Source: Cacajao melanocephalus (Eukaryota; Chordata; Mammalia; Primates; Pitheciidae). From it: a stretch of DNA of 64,000 nt. Shown piece after piece: positions 23,521 through 36,015 of this stretch; within the stretch, counting starts at the first letter, position 1; the number at the start of each line of letters is the position of its first letter. A program made the position numbers and the translations under genes. The stretch lies in assembly GCA_963573385.1 (NCBI GenBank), contig CAUYLG010017858.1, positions 1 through 64,000 on the forward strand, in the 5' to 3' direction. A model generated the notes under the pieces. That model made no database searches and was not told where the DNA came from. It saw only the letters and a program-made list of their open reading frames with translations.

Positions 23521-24726
23521 TATGTTATCTGAAAATACCACAATTTATTTATCCATTTTTCTATGGATAGATATTTGGGTCACTTCCATTTTGGGAGGTA
23601 TTATAAATAACAGGGCTAAGCACATTTTTGTATATTACTTTCGGTTACACATATGTACATATTTCTGTTGGGAATATTCTTAGGAGTCAATTGCTAGGAC
23701 TTAGATACTGCCAAAGAATTTTCCAACGTGCTTCTGGTTTATGCTGCCTCTAGCAGTATATAAAAAAAAATCTCAGTTTTCCACATTCTCACCAATATTT
23801 GGTATTGTCAAGGGTTGTTTTCTTTTTTATCTTTTTAATAAAAAAGATTTTTTTGGTCTCATATGTTATTTCAACCTGCATTTCCCTGGTGCATAACAAG
23901 ACTGAGAACTTTTGATATGTTTATTGGCCACCTGGATATCCTTTTCTGTAAAGTTCCTAAGGTAGAGACTCATTTTTCTATTGGGTTAACTGTATTTTTT
24001 TCTATTGATTTATAGGAGTTATTTTTATATTCAGGGACAGATTCCCTTATTGGTTAAGCGTGTTTTGTGTATCCTCCACTGTGTGGCTTGTCCTTCTCTC
24101 TTTAAACGGCATCTTTAAAAGACTGAACATTCCTACTTTTAATGCAGTACAATTCATCAGTCTTTTTCTTAGTGATTAGTACTTTTTGAATTTTATTTAA
24201 GTATTTCCCCACCCCAACGTCCTGAAGATATGCTCCAATATTATCTTCTCTTATTGCTTATATGTAAAATCTACCTGGAAACTAACTTTATTCCCCATTT
24301 GAAAATTCAATTAACCCAGCACCATTTATTCAAAAGGCTATTCTTTCTCTGCTAACCTACACTACCATCTTTGGCATTAACCAAATGTCCAGAGTGATAT
24401 AAGACTGATTTTGTACTATTATCTTTTATCATTCCATCTGTTTAGCCTTGCACCAATGCCATATTGTCTTCCTTTATAACACACCTTGCTATCTGGTATG
24501 TCTTCCAACTTAGTCTTCTTCAAGATTGTCTTACCTAATCTTGGCCCTCTACATTTTCATCTACATTTTAGAAATCACCTTATCAGTCTTTATTTTTTAA
24601 AAACTTCAGATATTCAGAATGTGATTTCATTGCATCTATAAATGAATTTGAGGAGATTTGATATCTTAATGCTATTCAGACTTTGAATTCATAAACAAGC
24701 TATATATTCTTCCATTTATTTAAATC

Positions 24727-25032
24727 TTTTTTTAATTGTACTTTAGATTCTAGGGTACATGTGCAACTCATGCAAGATTGATGCATAGGTACATTCATGG
24801 CAAAGTGGTTTGCTGCCTCCATCCTCCCATCACCTATACCTGAAATTTCTCCCCACGTTATCCTTCTCCACCTTCCCTCCCACTACTCCTCCCTAGTCAC
24901 CCCCAAAAATGGACCCTGGCGTGTGATGCTCCCCTCTCTGTGTCCACGTGTTCTCATTGTTCAGCACCCGTCTATGAGTGAGAACATGCAGTGTTTGATT
25001 TTCTGTTCTTGTGTCAGTTTGCTGAGAATGAT
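24727..25032 (-). mobile_element. Younger L1 3' end, antisense, nested
   Basis: ttctagggtacatgtgcaac at the 3' terminus, then the C-rich reverse of the L1PA G-rich 3'UTR, then tctgttcttgtgtcagtttg ctgagaatgat, ending at the insertion junction. The 110-codon frame here is an L1 shadow. Confidence 0.8.
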
Positions 25033-26527
25033 TAAATCTTTAGTTTATCTCAACATTTACAGTTTTCTGAGTATAGCTCTTTCATGTTTTCATTTATTCC
25101 TAAAAATTTTCTGTTTTATGCTTTTATGAATAGCGTTTCTTATTTCATTTTCTTAACACTTATAATCTCAACATTTATAATATTCTGAGACTTAATTAGA
25201 TTTATTCCTAAAACTTTCCCAATTTTTTATGTTTTTGTAAATAGCATCCTTTCTTATTTTACTTTCTAATTCTTGATTGCTGTTATATAGAAATACAATT
25301 GGTTTTTGTATAGTTATAACCAGAAACATGTTTAGTTTACTTACTCTAATAGTTTAGCTATACAGTCTTTTGGATTTTCCACATACAAAAGTTATATCAT
25401 TCTGCAAGTAATAACAGTTTTATTACTCCTTTTCCAATTACTCTGCTTTTAATTCCTTTTCTTAACTTATTGCTCTACCTAGGACTTTTAATACAAAGTT
25501 AAATAGGATGATACTATGCATAGTATATATCAATAGGATGATACAGGTATATTAGTCTCAATCCCAAACTTGGAGATGAAATCTTTCATTTCACTATTAA
25601 ATATAATTTTTGCTATGACATTTTCATAGACATAATTAATCTTATATTTATTAATCAGAATTAATGTTGAATTTTATCAAGTTTTTACATCTATTATGAG
25701 GTTCATATGATTTTCTCCATTATTCTAGTTCAGTACTTAATTGGTTGGTTTTCAAATGTTAATCCAAACATGAATTTTTGGAATAAAATGTACTTAGGAA
25801 TGATGAATATTCTTTTTATATAACACTGGATTCAGTCTAGTATTATTTTCTTTCAGAGTTTTGCATCTATATGAAAGGAATTGTCCTAAAAGTTTTGATT
25901 CTTATAACATTGTCAGGGTACAGTACTGAGGTCAAGCTGGATTAATAAAATGGGTGTTTCCTCTTTTTCCTTTCCCTGAAGTAATCTACATGATATTATA
26001 ATTATTTCTTTTTTACACACTGAGTAGAATTCAGTAAAGTCATCTGACCTGCAGTTTCTCCCCTACTGGAAATGAATGCATTTAAGATTCAATTTCTTTA
26101 ATAAACATAAGACTATTTAGGTTTTCTATTTATTGTTGGTTCAGTTTGGTAACAAGTATTTTTCTAGAAACACTTCTATGTCATCTAAATTTTCAAATTA
26201 ACTGGTATCATGTTTTTTTATAACATGCTCTTGTTATCTTTCTAATATCTGAAACATCGATAGCAATGTCCCCTTTTACTTTCCTGATATTGGTACTTAT
26301 GCCTATACTCCTCTTTTCTTGCTGGGGTTATCAGTTTTATTAAATTTTTCAAAGACTAAATCTCTTGGCACTGTTGATTCTCTAAATTTTCTATTTTATT
26401 AATTTCAGTTATTTTATTATCTCCATTATACTTTCTTAGGGCTTAATTTGTTCTTTTTAAAACTTCTTGAGATATATACTTAGGTAATTAATTTTTCAGT
26501 CTTTCATATATACACATTTATATACAC

Positions 26528-26941
26528 ACAACTGTATGCTGCTTATAAGAATCACACATAAAATATGATAACAGTGATTGAAAATGAAAGGATGCAAAAA
26601 AAGATACCATTCATATATATTATGTATATATATGCATATATATGTGTGTGTGTGTATATATATATATATACATATATAGGATATTTATTGCCTATATACA
26701 TATATAGAATAGGAATACATTAATTCCTTATGGAATACATTAATTCTATGCCTAATGGATATTTATTGCCTATCCATCTATCTATCTATATAGATAGATA
26801 GATACAGATATTTATCTGTCTATATAGATAGATAGATACAGATATTTATTGCCTATATGTATATATATTTATTGCCTATATGTATATATATATATACATA
26901 TAGGCAATAAATATCCATTAGGCATGGAATTAATATATTCC
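26528..26941. repeat. Microsatellite and inverted-repeat complex
   Basis: Contains (TG)n/(TA)n at 26,617-26,690, paired gata/tatc tracts at 26,777-26,840, and a 42-bp inverted repeat: ggaatacattaattctatgc... at 26732-26773 against ...ggcatggaattaatatattcc ending at 26941, 40 of 42 matching. The left flank (26,528-26,612) is L1 sequence in the opposite orientation to the surrounding L1. Confidence 0.85.
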
Positions 26942-28616
26942 ATAAGTTCACATTTTTCTCATTTTCATTTAGTTCAAACTGTTTTCTAATTTTGCACTGC
27001 AATTTATTCAATGACTCACTAATTTTTTAGAAGTTATTGCTTAATTTTCAAACACTTGAAGATTTTTCTAGTTATCTTCCTATTATTTAATTCTTGCTTC
27101 ATTCCACTTAAAATTTATTGAAACTTGCTTTATGCCCCAGTATATGGTCAATTTCAAAAGGATGGGTATTCTGCAGTTGTTAGGTGTAGTGTTCAATGTA
27201 TATTGATGTTTTATTAATAATTTTGTAGAAATATTCTATATTCTTACAGAGTTTTTAACTTGTTCTATCAGTTGCTGAAGGAGGTATGTTTAAATCCCCC
27301 ACTATGATTGCAGATTGCCTATTTCTCCTTATATGTCTGTCAATTTTTATGTATGTATTTTGAGGCTTTCTGGAGAATTGATCTTTTATTGTTATAAAAT
27401 TTCCTACTAGCAATATTTTTTGCCTTAAAGTCTACTTGACAGATATTATTATAACAGTAACAGCTTTCTTTTAGTGTTTGAATGGTATCTCTTTTTACCA
27501 TCCTTTCATATTCAATCACTTTAATCATATTTTATGTGTGTCTCTTATAAGCAGCATACAGTTTTTTTTTTCATTCCAGTCTGATAGTCTTGTCTCTTAA
27601 TTAGAGTATTTACTCCATTTATATTCAGTGTTATTATGGAACTACTTGGTTTACATCTACCATATTACTACTTGGTTTCTACTATTTCACCTGTTCTATT
27701 TTTTCTATTCTTGACTTTTTTGGATTAAGTAAATTAATTGCCAGTTAATTGTCTTTATACTAAAGCTTAATAATTATATACTCTTTTATTACTATTTTCA
27801 TGCTTGCCCTAAAAATTATAGCATGCATCCTTGATTTGTTAGCGTATATTATTAAAAAAAAAACTTTTTTTTAAAGGCGCCAGGATCTGTGTGATTTCCT
27901 GTGCAATGACCCACAAAAAAAAATACTTTAACATCTACCCAAATAATACAAGTGTCCTACGATATTTGAACTCTTTTGTCACTGCCTTATCTGGGATTGT
28001 TATGTATTTTAATTCTATTTATCTTAAATCCTGAAAGATATTATTATTTTATGCAATCAATATCTAGCTATATTTTTCCACACATATGTTCTTTCTGTTG
28101 TTCTTATTCTTTCTTGCTTCTCTGTTCTTCCAAGTAGGATCATCCTTTAAAATTTTCTTTAAGGCAGGTCTCTGGTGATTAGCTCTGTTTTTGTTTGCTT
28201 GAAAATAGCTTTGCATGTTTTCTTTTTGGTGGTTTACTGTTAGTATAGAACTTATTTTTCTTCAGAAAGATGTATGTAACATTTCATTATCTTTTAGCTC
28301 CTATTGTTTCTTTTGAAAAAGACAGATATCAATCTTATTGTTGCTCCTTTGAAGGTAATACATGTGTTTCTCTGGCTGCTCTTAAGATTTCCTCATTGCC
28401 TCAAATGTTCAGCAGTTTTATTATCCTGTGTTTTGCTTTGGTTTTCTTTTATATCTCTACCTTGGAGTTTACAATATCCTTTTAAACCTGTGCCTTCATA
28501 TCTTTAATCGGTTTTAGAAAATTCTGTTGTTTAATTCTCAAAATACTGTATTTCCCTTTAAATCTGAATGTAGGCCCCACAAAATTGTCACACTCATGAT
28601 AGCTCTGTGACACCTT

Positions 28617-28617
<1 letters not shown>

Positions 28618-28664
<47 letters not shown>
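28618..28664. repeat. (CA)n microsatellite
   Basis: More than 20 uninterrupted CA units. Confidence 0.97.
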
Positions 28665-28670
<6 letters not shown>

Positions 28671-28779
28671 TAGTTGTATTCAGTTAGTCTGAAACAAACT
28701 AATAAACAATTGTACAAAGCAATCATTAAAAATCACACCATGTTAGATCACTCTCTTACCAAAAAAATCATCTAGTCTC

Positions 28780-30860
28780 ATCATACCTAAAATAAAATGC
28801 ACAAATGTCACTTGATTTAGAAAATCATCATTATCTGACCCTATCTGTATCTTTGACTTTATGTTGTGTTACTCCTGCTTTGTCCACAATTTTCTAACTG
28901 AATTGGTATTTTTCTATATCACTAACATACCAAGCTGATTTTCATCTTGGAATCTTTGTACTGTTCACTTTGCTAAAATTCTCCAATTAATTAACAAGGG
29001 TACTTCCTTCCTATTTTTCTATTTTAAGCTCAAATGTCCCCTCTATCACAATATAGTCTTTAATTAACCTAAAGTACCCAAAGATATTCTACACAATATC
29101 ACTCTTATTTTAATCCTGTATGTATTATTTATCAATATCTAATTGTTGAATTTATTTATTTGTTTATTATCTTCACAAAAGTAGGCAGGCACCTCATCTA
29201 TCTTGTTCACTACTATATCTCCAAAGCACGAAACAGTGGCTAACCCCTTAGCAGCTGTTCAATATTTGTTAAATGAATGAATGAACGAATGAATGTAGAG
29301 CTCAGGGAAAAGGTTATGCCTGGAGGTATCAATTTTGAAGTCATCAGATAGATGGTTATCTGAAGTAATGAGATCCAATGAGATTGCCTCAGAAAGGTGT
29401 GTAGATTTTTTTTTTTAAAGAAGGTGTAAGACACAGCCATAGATATTTCCAACCTTTTAAGAGTCAGCAGAAGAGAGGTTAGCAAAAATTACTGAGAGAG
29501 AGAGCAGCATTCAATAGGTAAGAGGAACATCAGAAGAATATGGTGTCATGAGATCCAAGAAACAAAAAGATTCCATTAAGAAAGTAATGGTTAATTCTAC
29601 TTCAAATACCAAGAAATTAAGTAAGATGATGATGATGAGGGTGATGACGGAGAAATGACAGTGTATTCAGCAACTTAGAGGTCACAGATGATTTGACACA
29701 AAGCAGTTTCAGTAGAGTTTTGGTGATAAAAAATTGAGAATAGCAGGTTAAAAAGAAAATGGATGACATTTTAAGAGAGAAAGCAGAGAAAACTTCTCCA
29801 AGACTCCTGTGAAATGAAGCAGTTAATTAGGTTAGTAAGATGTTGGGAGAAATATTGAGGTGGGGAAGAATATTGGATCAAGGGAAAGGTTTTAAGATGG
29901 AAATACTCCAGTATATTTCTGTGATGATAAAAATAAACTAGTAGAGAAGGCAACAGAGTGGAGGTAGGGAAAACGGACTAAGTTTTGGGATATTTTGAAA
30001 GTAGAATCAATAAAACATGTTGAAATAGATATAGGATGTAAGAAAAGGAGAATCAGAACTAATTTTCAGTTTGTGACTTGGGCAATCAGGAAGACAGGAA
30101 TAACTGGGGAGCTGAACAAGGAGACTAAGAAAAAAGTGGCCATTGAGGCTGGAGAAGAAACTTGAGAGTGTGGGGTCTCTGAAGAAGGATGCAGCCACTT
30201 GCATCAAATGCTGCTGATACATCAAGTAATATGTAAAATTAAAATGGATATGCGGATTTGGAAAGATGAAGGATATTTTTTAGTTGGTGAGAGTTTTAAT
30301 ACATTTTTTTAGAGAGAAAAATACTTTGAGTAAAGGAAAACAAGAATGAGGAAGTAAAGACAGAATGTATAGGCATATCTTTTGAGGAATTTTGCTATAA
30401 AAGGGAAGAGATAAATCAGATGGTACCTAAAGGCAGATGTGAGATTGGGGGTGGGGTAGAGATGGGAAGGTAGGTGTTAGATAAGAGATATTTCAGCATG
30501 AATATATGCTGAAGGGAATGATCCAGTCAATGAAGAAGAATTAATGACGCAGAAGAGACACGAGGCAACTGCAAAAGCAAAATGTTTGGATAGACAAGAG
30601 AGAGTGGGGCTCAGTGCCAAAGTAAAGGAGAGGAGCCCAGACAGTTCATTCACCCTAAATGAAGTGAAGGCAAGGTACATGGATATAAATGTAGTAGGTT
30701 GGGAGATCAGATATTGAGAGAATGAGGAAACTCTTTTCCAATGGCTTTGAAGTTCTAAGGAATAAAAATCAAGGACATCTTCTGAGATAAAGGAAAGGAA
30801 GAAGTTGGAGGTTTGGCCAGTGGATATGAGTGGGACAAGTGGATGTATACAAGGAGCCTT
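28780..30860. mobile_element. L2 LINE fragments in opposite orientations
   Basis: 28,780-29,300 is a sense L2 3' end (ttatttgtttattatcttca, tctatcttgttcactactat, then aatatttgttaaatgaatga). From about 29,300 to 30,860 the sequence is antisense L2 ORF (agtcatcagatagatggtta; gatgatttgacacaaagcag; ttttgaggaattttgctata; gaagggaatgatccagtcaa). The order is opposite to a simple twin-primed insertion, so this is either two insertions or a later inversion. Confidence 0.6.
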
Positions 30861-32177
30861 CAGGGAGATTAACCATAATGTCTAATCATGATAAAAAGGG
30901 AAGTGAGTATATAAAACAGTAAATATATCCTCGAGACTGAGATTTTGCATATGGCACAAGTAAAGATAAGTTCAGGGTCTAGAATATCACCATAAATAAG
31001 TCTGGCTGAAAATAATCATACATTTTAGAAGGGTTTTTGTAAGAAGCATATAGCTATAATTTTTTAAATTCAAACTTTACAATCTATGTTTTAACTGGCA
31101 AGATCTGGCCTATTTTACATGTATTATAATTGATAATAATAAAATTATATGTAATTCTAATTTATTTTATGCTTTCTGTTTACCCTTCTTTTTCTATGCT
31201 TCTTATTTCCTTCTTTCCCAGCTTCTATTTAATTATTGAACTTTCTTAATTCCCATTTTTCATCTCTAATGGTTTAGAAATGGTAAATTCTATTCCTTTA
31301 GTAAATACCCATAAACTTACCAAAATACATATATGACTTAACCACTGCAAAATTAATTAATATCTAGTTCCTCGTACCAAACAACCCAAGGTCCAAAAAT
31401 GGTTTAGTTCTGACTACTACAGTAATGTCCTTAACATTACTATCTTCTATAATATTTTAGTTTCACCTGGGTTTGTAAGTCCTATTAAAGTATTATAATT
31501 CTTTATACAATACATGCTTAGATTTATTGACATGCTTACTACTTTCTTCACCAATGAGATAAACTGAACATTCCTTAAATGGCAAAATGAAACCCAGTTA
31601 GAAAAACTTTTTTCTTCAAATATTGAAGAGCTATTGAATACATCTTATCCAATTAAATATTATAAACTTCATGACATGTTTTTAAAAAGAAATAAATTGA
31701 ATAAATATTCATTGAGAATCTTGCCATATGGCTAACTGGCTTTCAGAGAATTGTGTCTTAGCAAACGAATCATTTATTAAGTTGGCTTTTGGAGAATAAA
31801 TTTTGAGTAAATTTGTACGAATAAATTTTACTGCTTAAAACAAGTCAGCCTTTCTAAATTCTTATTATGAGCGGTGGCAAAATCAGCAAGAGAAATGATC
31901 TTACCTAGGGCACAATGAGGTCTGTGAAACTACCTAACTACAGCTGTAAAAGGGCACCAGGCCAAAAGAAAAAAATGGGCAATTTTATTTAAGTAAGTAA
32001 AACTCTATACATTTTCTTTATGTAGTTGGTAAAGAGAAATTTCTCATGGCCATCTTCTGTTCTTAAAGATGGATTACTTAGGGGAAAATGTACGTTTAAA
32101 GCGTGGAAAATGATTATAATAATATAGCCTAGAAAAAAATATACAAAAAAAAGCACATTTTCATTTCTTCTTTCTAG
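30860..32177. other. Remainder of FLG intron 1
   Basis: AT-rich, no exon seen; 31,020-31,560 may be decayed antisense L1. The intron ends with the pyrimidine-rich tcatttcttctttctag acceptor. Confidence 0.6.
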
Positions 32178-32336
32178 GTTCACATATATTGCCAAAATAT
32201 GTCCACTCTCCTGGAAAACATCTTTGGCATCATTAATCTTTTCACGCAATATTCAAAAAAAGATAAAAACACTGAAACACTGAGCAAAAAAGAGCTGAAG
32301 GAACTTCTGGATAAGGAGTTTCGGCCAATCCTGAAG
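32178..32336 (+). other. FLG: FLG exon 2 (start codon, first EF-hand)
   Basis: Acceptor ttctag| at 32177 and donor |gtaagag at 32337. 21 nt of 5'UTR precede the ATG. The 46 codons end ...KEFRPILK in phase 0, the usual SFTP exon-2 structure. Confidence 0.93.
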
Positions 32337-35300
32337 GTAAGAGTTTCTGACAAGACCAAAGGATGGAGCATTTGTGTTTCTCTTCAATAATCTAAGCAAA
32401 GGTTATTTTGAGCTCTGTATAAACTACTTCTCTTAAAATAGGAACAGAGTTAGTCACGTCTCAATAAATATGAAATTTAATTTCCTCTCCTATACCTAAA
32501 TATATAGTATAAACATACAGACATGCTAAGTGAAAAAAAACCATGAATATTTCATTTAAAAATTAATGTAAACTACATCTCAGTATTTAGTGTTTATAAT
32601 ATTCTCCCAAACATCAACATTATTAAGAGGGTATATATTAAAGAAAACTAAATAATGAATTAAATATACCTCTGACTTTTAACATAAGTAAACAAGGCAT
32701 TTATCCTATCACATTTTGATACCTTACAAGTTTTTAAAACATCTTTGTTCATATCTAACACCTGAGTGAGAATGAAATGAAAAAGACTTAAAAGAAAAAC
32801 AAAAAGACTTCATCCTATTTTTTGATATTCAGAGATCACCTTTCCTAAATTAACATGGAATTAATTGGCTTATATTGTAACTGTCTGATGCAATCTCCCT
32901 CTGTGAATTCCCTCTGTATAGAATCCAGATGACCCAGATACAGTTGAGGTCTTCATGGAAAACCTGGATATAGATCACAACAAAAAAATTGACTTCACTG
33001 AGTTTCTTCTGATGATATTCAAGTTGGCTAAAGCATATTATGAGTCTAACAGAAAACAGAATTTATCCACATCAGGACACAGGCACAAAAGGCAGAGTCA
33101 TCATGATAAACATGAAGATGACAAAGAGGAAGAAAAAAAAGAAAAGAAACTCAAACCCTCAAGTCTGGAAAGAAGAAACAACAGAAGAGGAAATAAGGAA
33201 AGATCCAAGAGCCCAAGAGAAAGAGGGAGAAAAAGACATGAATCACTGCCTGAGAAAAGAGGAAGAAAAGAAGATTCACCTACTCAGAGAGAAGAGGAAA
33301 AATACAGAAAAACACACGATGAGTCAAGAAATAAGAAGAGAAACAAGACGGACAATACTAGATTAGAAGACAATAAAGAGAGACTAAGCATAAGTCCCTA
33401 CAGAAGAGAAGAGGAAGAGGAAGAAGAATTTGATTATGAAAATACAGGAAGAATGATTGAAAAATGGAGAGAAACAGGAGATATTGCCACATATTACACA
33501 ATCCAGAATGAAGTGTATGACACAAATGATAACCAGTTAGAAAAAAACAAAAAATTCAAGAGACCAACTACATCGTATGATCAATCATCATCTCAAGGAG
33601 AAAGGTCTGGATACGCAGATTCCAGCCAGAGACAATCAGCAGGGCCCAGAAACAGTAGGAGCCGAGGATCCACTGTTAGCCAGGAGAGTGACAGCGAGGG
33701 ACACTCGGAAGACTCCGAGAGGCGTTCTGGGTTGGGTTCCAGAAACCATCATGGCTCCACTCAGGAGGAGTCGAGAGATGGCTCCAGGCACCCTGGGTCC
33801 CATCACGGAGACAGAGCCGGTCACGGGCACTCCGCAGACAGCTCCAGACAATCAGGCGCTCGTCACGCAGAGACTTCCTCTCATGGATCGGCTGCGTCTT
33901 CCCAGGAGCAGGGAACATCAAGTCCGGGAGGAAGACACGGATCCCGACACGAGCACTCAGCAGACAGCTCTGGACACTCAGGCACTGGCCATGGACAAAC
34001 CTCTTCTGTAGTCGGCCACCGTGGACACTCGGAGTCCAGTGGTAGTCAGGCCAGTGACAGCCAGGCGCATTCAGAAGACTCCGACTCACAGTCAGTGTCA
34101 GGCCACAGACAGGCTGGGCACAGCCAGTGGAGCCACCATGAGTCCGCACGTGGCCCGACAGGGGAAAGGTCTGGACGTTCGGGCTCTTTCTTGTACCAGG
34201 TGACCACTCATGAACAGTCTGAGTCCGCCCATGGACACTCGGGAACCGGCACTGGAGGAAGACAAGGATCCCGCCACGAGCATGCACGAGACGGCTCCAG
34301 GCACTCAGCATCCCGTGAGGGTCTGGACACCACTGGTGGACACCCGGGGTCAAGCAGTGGAGGAAGGCAGGGGTCCCACCACGAGCAATCGGGAGACAGC
34401 TCCGGACACTCAGGGTCCCATCACCACCACACAGCTTCCCAGGGCAGGTCTGATGCTTCCCGTGGGCAGTCTGGATCCAGAAGTGCAAGCAGACAAACAC
34501 GTACCCAGGAACAGTCAGGAGACGGTTCCAGGCACTCAGCGTCCCATGAGGGTCAGCACACCACTGGTGGACACCTGGGGTCAAGCAGCGGAGGAAGGCA
34601 GGGATCCCACCACGAGCAATTGGGAGACACCTCCGGACACTCAGGGTCCCATCACCGCCACACGGCTTCCCAGGGCTGGTCTGATGCTTCCCGTGGGCAG
34701 TCTGGATCCAGAAGTGCAAGCCGACAAACACGTACCCAGGAACAGTCAGGAGACGGCCCCAGGCACTCAGGGTCTCGTCACCACGAGGCTTCCACTCGGG
34801 CGGACAGCTCCAGACACTCACAGTCGGGCCAGGGACCATCAGCGGGCTCCAGGGCCAGCAGGCGCCAGGGATCCAGCGTTAGCCAGGAGAGTGATAGTGA
34901 GGGACACTCAGAAGACTCCGAGAGGCGGTCTGGGTCTGGTTCCAGAAACCATTATGGCTCTGCTGGGGAGCAGTCGAGAGATGGCTCCAGGCACCCTGAT
35001 TTCCAGCTGTCCGATAAAGCTGGTCATGGGCAGTTTTCCTCTGTACTCTCAGACTCTAGTACCAGGAAGGAACGTGCTCACCCTAGTAGTCTTTCACAAG
35101 ATTCTGAATATTGGTCAGGAATACAGTCACGTGGCAATCATGAGATTTCTAGTCCTCGTAACTTTCACTCTGATAGTACTGAAAGGCATCGAGGTCAATC
35201 AGGTTCAGTTTGGAGACATGGAAGCTATGGTAGTGCAGATTATGATTATGGTCAATCTGGGTTTAATCACTCTCAGGATGGAAGTGCTAGTTACAATTCC

Positions 35301-35477
35301 AACCCAGAGGTTTTTAAGGAAAGATATAAAATCAGAAAAGCAAGGTCATTTGTTGAAGATCATCCAAGGTTTCATGCAACATATATTAATAGGTACCCAG
35401 GTTTATATGGGCGTTCAAGTAATATGTCAAAGCAGCTGGGATTTAGTCAGTCACAGAGATACTATTTCTATGAGTAA
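32199..35477 (+). CDS. FLG: Filaggrin (profilaggrin), very short form; exons 32199-32336 and 32922-35477
   Basis: Profilaggrin is stored in keratohyalin granules, then dephosphorylated and cut into filaggrin units that bundle keratin and later yield moisturising amino acids. Exon 2 (from 32178) starts at ATG 32199 and encodes residues 1-46 (MSTLLENIF...), phase 0, with donor gtaaga at 32337. Exon 3 starts at 32922 after tgtatag and ends with TAA at 35475. Total 897 residues, far below the roughly 4,000 of human. Residues 1-92 are the S100 domain: the variant EF-hand is in exon 2, and the canonical loop [12 protein letters not shown] is at 62-73. A basic/acidic B domain with nuclear-localisation-like clusters (about 118-157) follows. 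One filaggrin unit (about 295-695) has a single FLYQV linker at 469. It is followed by a truncated unit and the C-terminal tail with [14 protein letters not shown], ending [10 protein letters not shown]. The reading frame is intact. Opposite-strand and +1 frames are repeat shadows. Confidence 0.95.
32337..32921 (+). other. FLG: FLG intron 2
   Basis: 585 nt, GT...AG, AT-rich, no repeat recognised. The last 40 nt have a homologous counterpart upstream of the relic exon 3 at 7400. Confidence 0.85.
33666..34868 (+). repeat. FLG: Single filaggrin unit, 401 codons (324 + 77)
   Basis: The unit boundary phrase [20 protein letters not shown] occurs at 34869 and, as STVSQ..., at 33666, a spacing of 1,203 nt or 401 codons. 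A canonical primate filaggrin unit is 324 residues. The extra 77 codons are accounted for exactly by an internal tandem duplication. The region is markedly more G+C-rich than its surroundings. Confidence 0.85.
34293..34754 (+). repeat. FLG: In-frame 231-bp tandem duplication inside the filaggrin unit
   Basis: Copy 1 at 34293-34523 and copy 2 at 34524-34754, each 77 codons beginning GSRHSAS and ending [10 protein letters not shown]. Eight of 77 residues differ between copies. The copy junction is clean and in frame. Confidence 0.92.
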
Positions 35478-36015
35478 GAAACAAATGGCAAAGGAATTTG
35501 TCCAAGAATAGAAAAACCAGGCAAAAACCCTTTTAATCTTGAAACTTCATAATACTTTCAGGGAGGTTATTTTTTTCCTGTCTGTCTGTTTAAAATATGC
35601 TACAATATTTCATTGGTTTGGTGGTAGTTTATTTTTAGTATGTAGTCTTTAAACTTTATATTTTGGAAATTTTAAATGTAAGAAATCAATATTATGGAGA
35701 GCTAACTTTAGAAAAGTAGGAGTATTTTAGGAGATTGAGGGTTAAGTAATGTTTCATGTTTTTGAGAATTTAAGTTTTAGATATTCTACAAATTTCTAAA
35801 TTAATGTTTTCCAGAAATATTCAAGCAGCCAGAAATATAAAACTATTCTTTTGCACACTAAAGTGTCTATATCAACATTCCGGCTTAGGAGATCTTTCTC
35901 TATTCTTTTTCTATTGGAATTCTACTATTCTGTATTCAAAAAAAAATCTTGGACATAATTGGTATTTTATTAAACTGCATTACAATTAGAAATAAACTAT
36001 TAATCATTTAATACT
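35478..36015 (+). other. FLG: FLG 3'UTR with polyadenylation signal
   Basis: AT-rich untranslated tail of about 530 nt. AATAAA at 35991-35996 is followed by a T/G-rich stretch (ctgtttgtctcttgta), so cleavage near 36,010-36,020 is expected. Confidence 0.75.

Larger units (their letters stand above)
23530..28560 (-). mobile_element. Old L1 (L1M-type), antisense, filling FLG intron 1
   Basis: Antisense L1: ggtattataaataacagggc, cacattctcaccaatatttg, tgatattggtacttatgcct, gaggttttctgtagg-type phrases, and ttaggtgtagtgttcaatgt, continuing to about 28,560. Interrupted by a younger L1 3' end at 24,727-25,032 and by an AT-rich microsatellite complex at 26,500-26,940. No intact frame. Confidence 0.7.

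Noticed and set aside
33676..34839. 387-codon open frame on the minus strand of FLG exon 3
   Set aside because: Opposite-strand shadow of a GC-rich Ser/His/Gln repeat exon with few stops in complement; no promoter, no domain, and the sense frame is clearly filaggrin.
34210..35511. 433-codon frame +1 to filaggrin
   Set aside because: It overlaps the real CDS in another frame and persists only because of repeat structure.
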